The notes under the pieces: model-generated | What the model was told of the DNA's origin: nothing | The model's database searches: none | The model's input: only the letters and a program-made list of their open reading frames with translations | Part shown: positions 5,057 through 5,165 of the stretch, piece after piece | How positions within the stretch are numbered: the stretch's first letter is position 1 | Layout: every line of letters starts with the position of its first letter | From: Chloroflexota bacterium | GTDB lineage: Bacteria > Chloroflexota > Anaerolineae > UBA1429 | NCBI GenBank assembly: GCA_012515695.1 | Contig: JAAYXX010000093.1 | Location: 1 to 5,165, forward strand | Reading direction: 5' to 3' | Length of the DNA stretch: 5,165 bases | Translations under genes and position numbers: made by a program

Positions 5057-5165
5057 GCTATATGCCTGGTGTTTGTTGCGTGGCAGCCTAGCAGTAGCCG
5101 CAGCATCCTGCCGCGTTTCCTACACCACACGCGTCCTGCGCGCCAGAATGGCGCGGCTATATGCC

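Larger units (their letters stand above)
4953..5165. repeat. 99-bp tandem repeat array starting at the stop codon, running off the window
   Basis: One full unit (4971-5069) is followed by a second (5070-5165, the last three bases beyond the window). They match at 91 of 96 positions, with differences at 5019/5118, 5025/5124, 5028/5127, 5030/5129 and 5053/5152. A decayed partial unit (4955-4970) lines up with 5054-5069, mostly differing by transitions, so the array begins within a few bases of the stop of the large gene. There are no spacers, so it is not a CRISPR array. Because 99 is a multiple of three, frames stay open, for example plus strand from ATG 4970 and minus strand from 5130. However, four of the five differences would change the plus-strand amino acid and no ribosome-binding site stands before 4970, so I treat it as non-coding. 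Confidence 0.85.

Noticed and set aside
4681..5130. Minus-strand open frame crossing the tandem repeats and the 3' end of the large gene
   Set aside because: It stays open because the repeat period is a multiple of three. It overlaps the coding sequence for DNRLRE module 4 and the TM helix, and has no promoter or ribosome-binding site that I can see.
4971..5165. CRISPR array
   Set aside because: Units are contiguous 99-bp repeats with no variable spacers between short direct repeats, and no cas gene is present.

Overview
The window is dominated by a single gene: a 1,547-residue secreted, multi-modular protein on the plus strand (309-4952). It is flanked by about 300 bases of non-coding DNA on the left and by the start of a 99-bp tandem repeat array on the right. 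Base composition is clearly GC-rich. The most likely source is a member of the Chloroflexota (Anaerolineae or Caldilineae type). The grounds are a lipoprotein signal followed by Thr/Pro linkers of the 'PTPTP' and 'TATAAPTAT' type, repeated DNRLRE modules, and REP-like GC-rich intergenic hairpins. This is inference from style, as no taxonomic marker gene is present.

Left flank (1-308): no gene. It begins with a GC-rich palindromic element (stem 22-29/33-40) and carries further short inverted repeats (123-139, 164-179, 169-193). It ends in a textbook sigma-70-type promoter: TTGACG (262-267), 17-bp spacer, TATACT (285-290), with an extended -10 TGC (282-284). A GAGGA ribosome-binding site (297-301) lies 7 nt before the ATG at 309. 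The predicted transcript start falls at about the RBS itself, so the leader would be only about 12 nt.

The gene, in order: type II (lipoprotein) signal peptide with lipobox LGGC (Cys34); Ala/Pro/Thr linker (35-90); a TIM-barrel domain resembling clan GH-A glycoside hydrolases (about 91-430), with candidate catalytic acids Glu268 (strand 4) and Glu379 (strand 7); a connecting segment; a jelly-roll beta-sandwich (about 505-618); four tandem DNRLRE-type modules (about 670-847, 877-1062, 1096-1280, 1323-1508) separated by Pro/Thr linkers; and a C-terminal transmembrane helix (1519-1538) with a short basic tail. The protein looks like a cell-surface glycan-processing or glycan-binding enzyme, apparently tethered at both ends. 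The exact substrate cannot be read from the sequence.

Right flank (4953-5165): a 99-bp tandem repeat starts within a few bases of the stop codon and runs off the window. Two copies are about 95% identical, preceded by a decayed partial unit. Each unit has two hairpins. Because 99 is divisible by three, long frames stay open on both strands, but the pattern of differences between copies argues against coding. This array, and the double anchoring of the large protein, are the two least ordinary things here. I see no CRISPR array, tRNA, rRNA, transposase or defence system.
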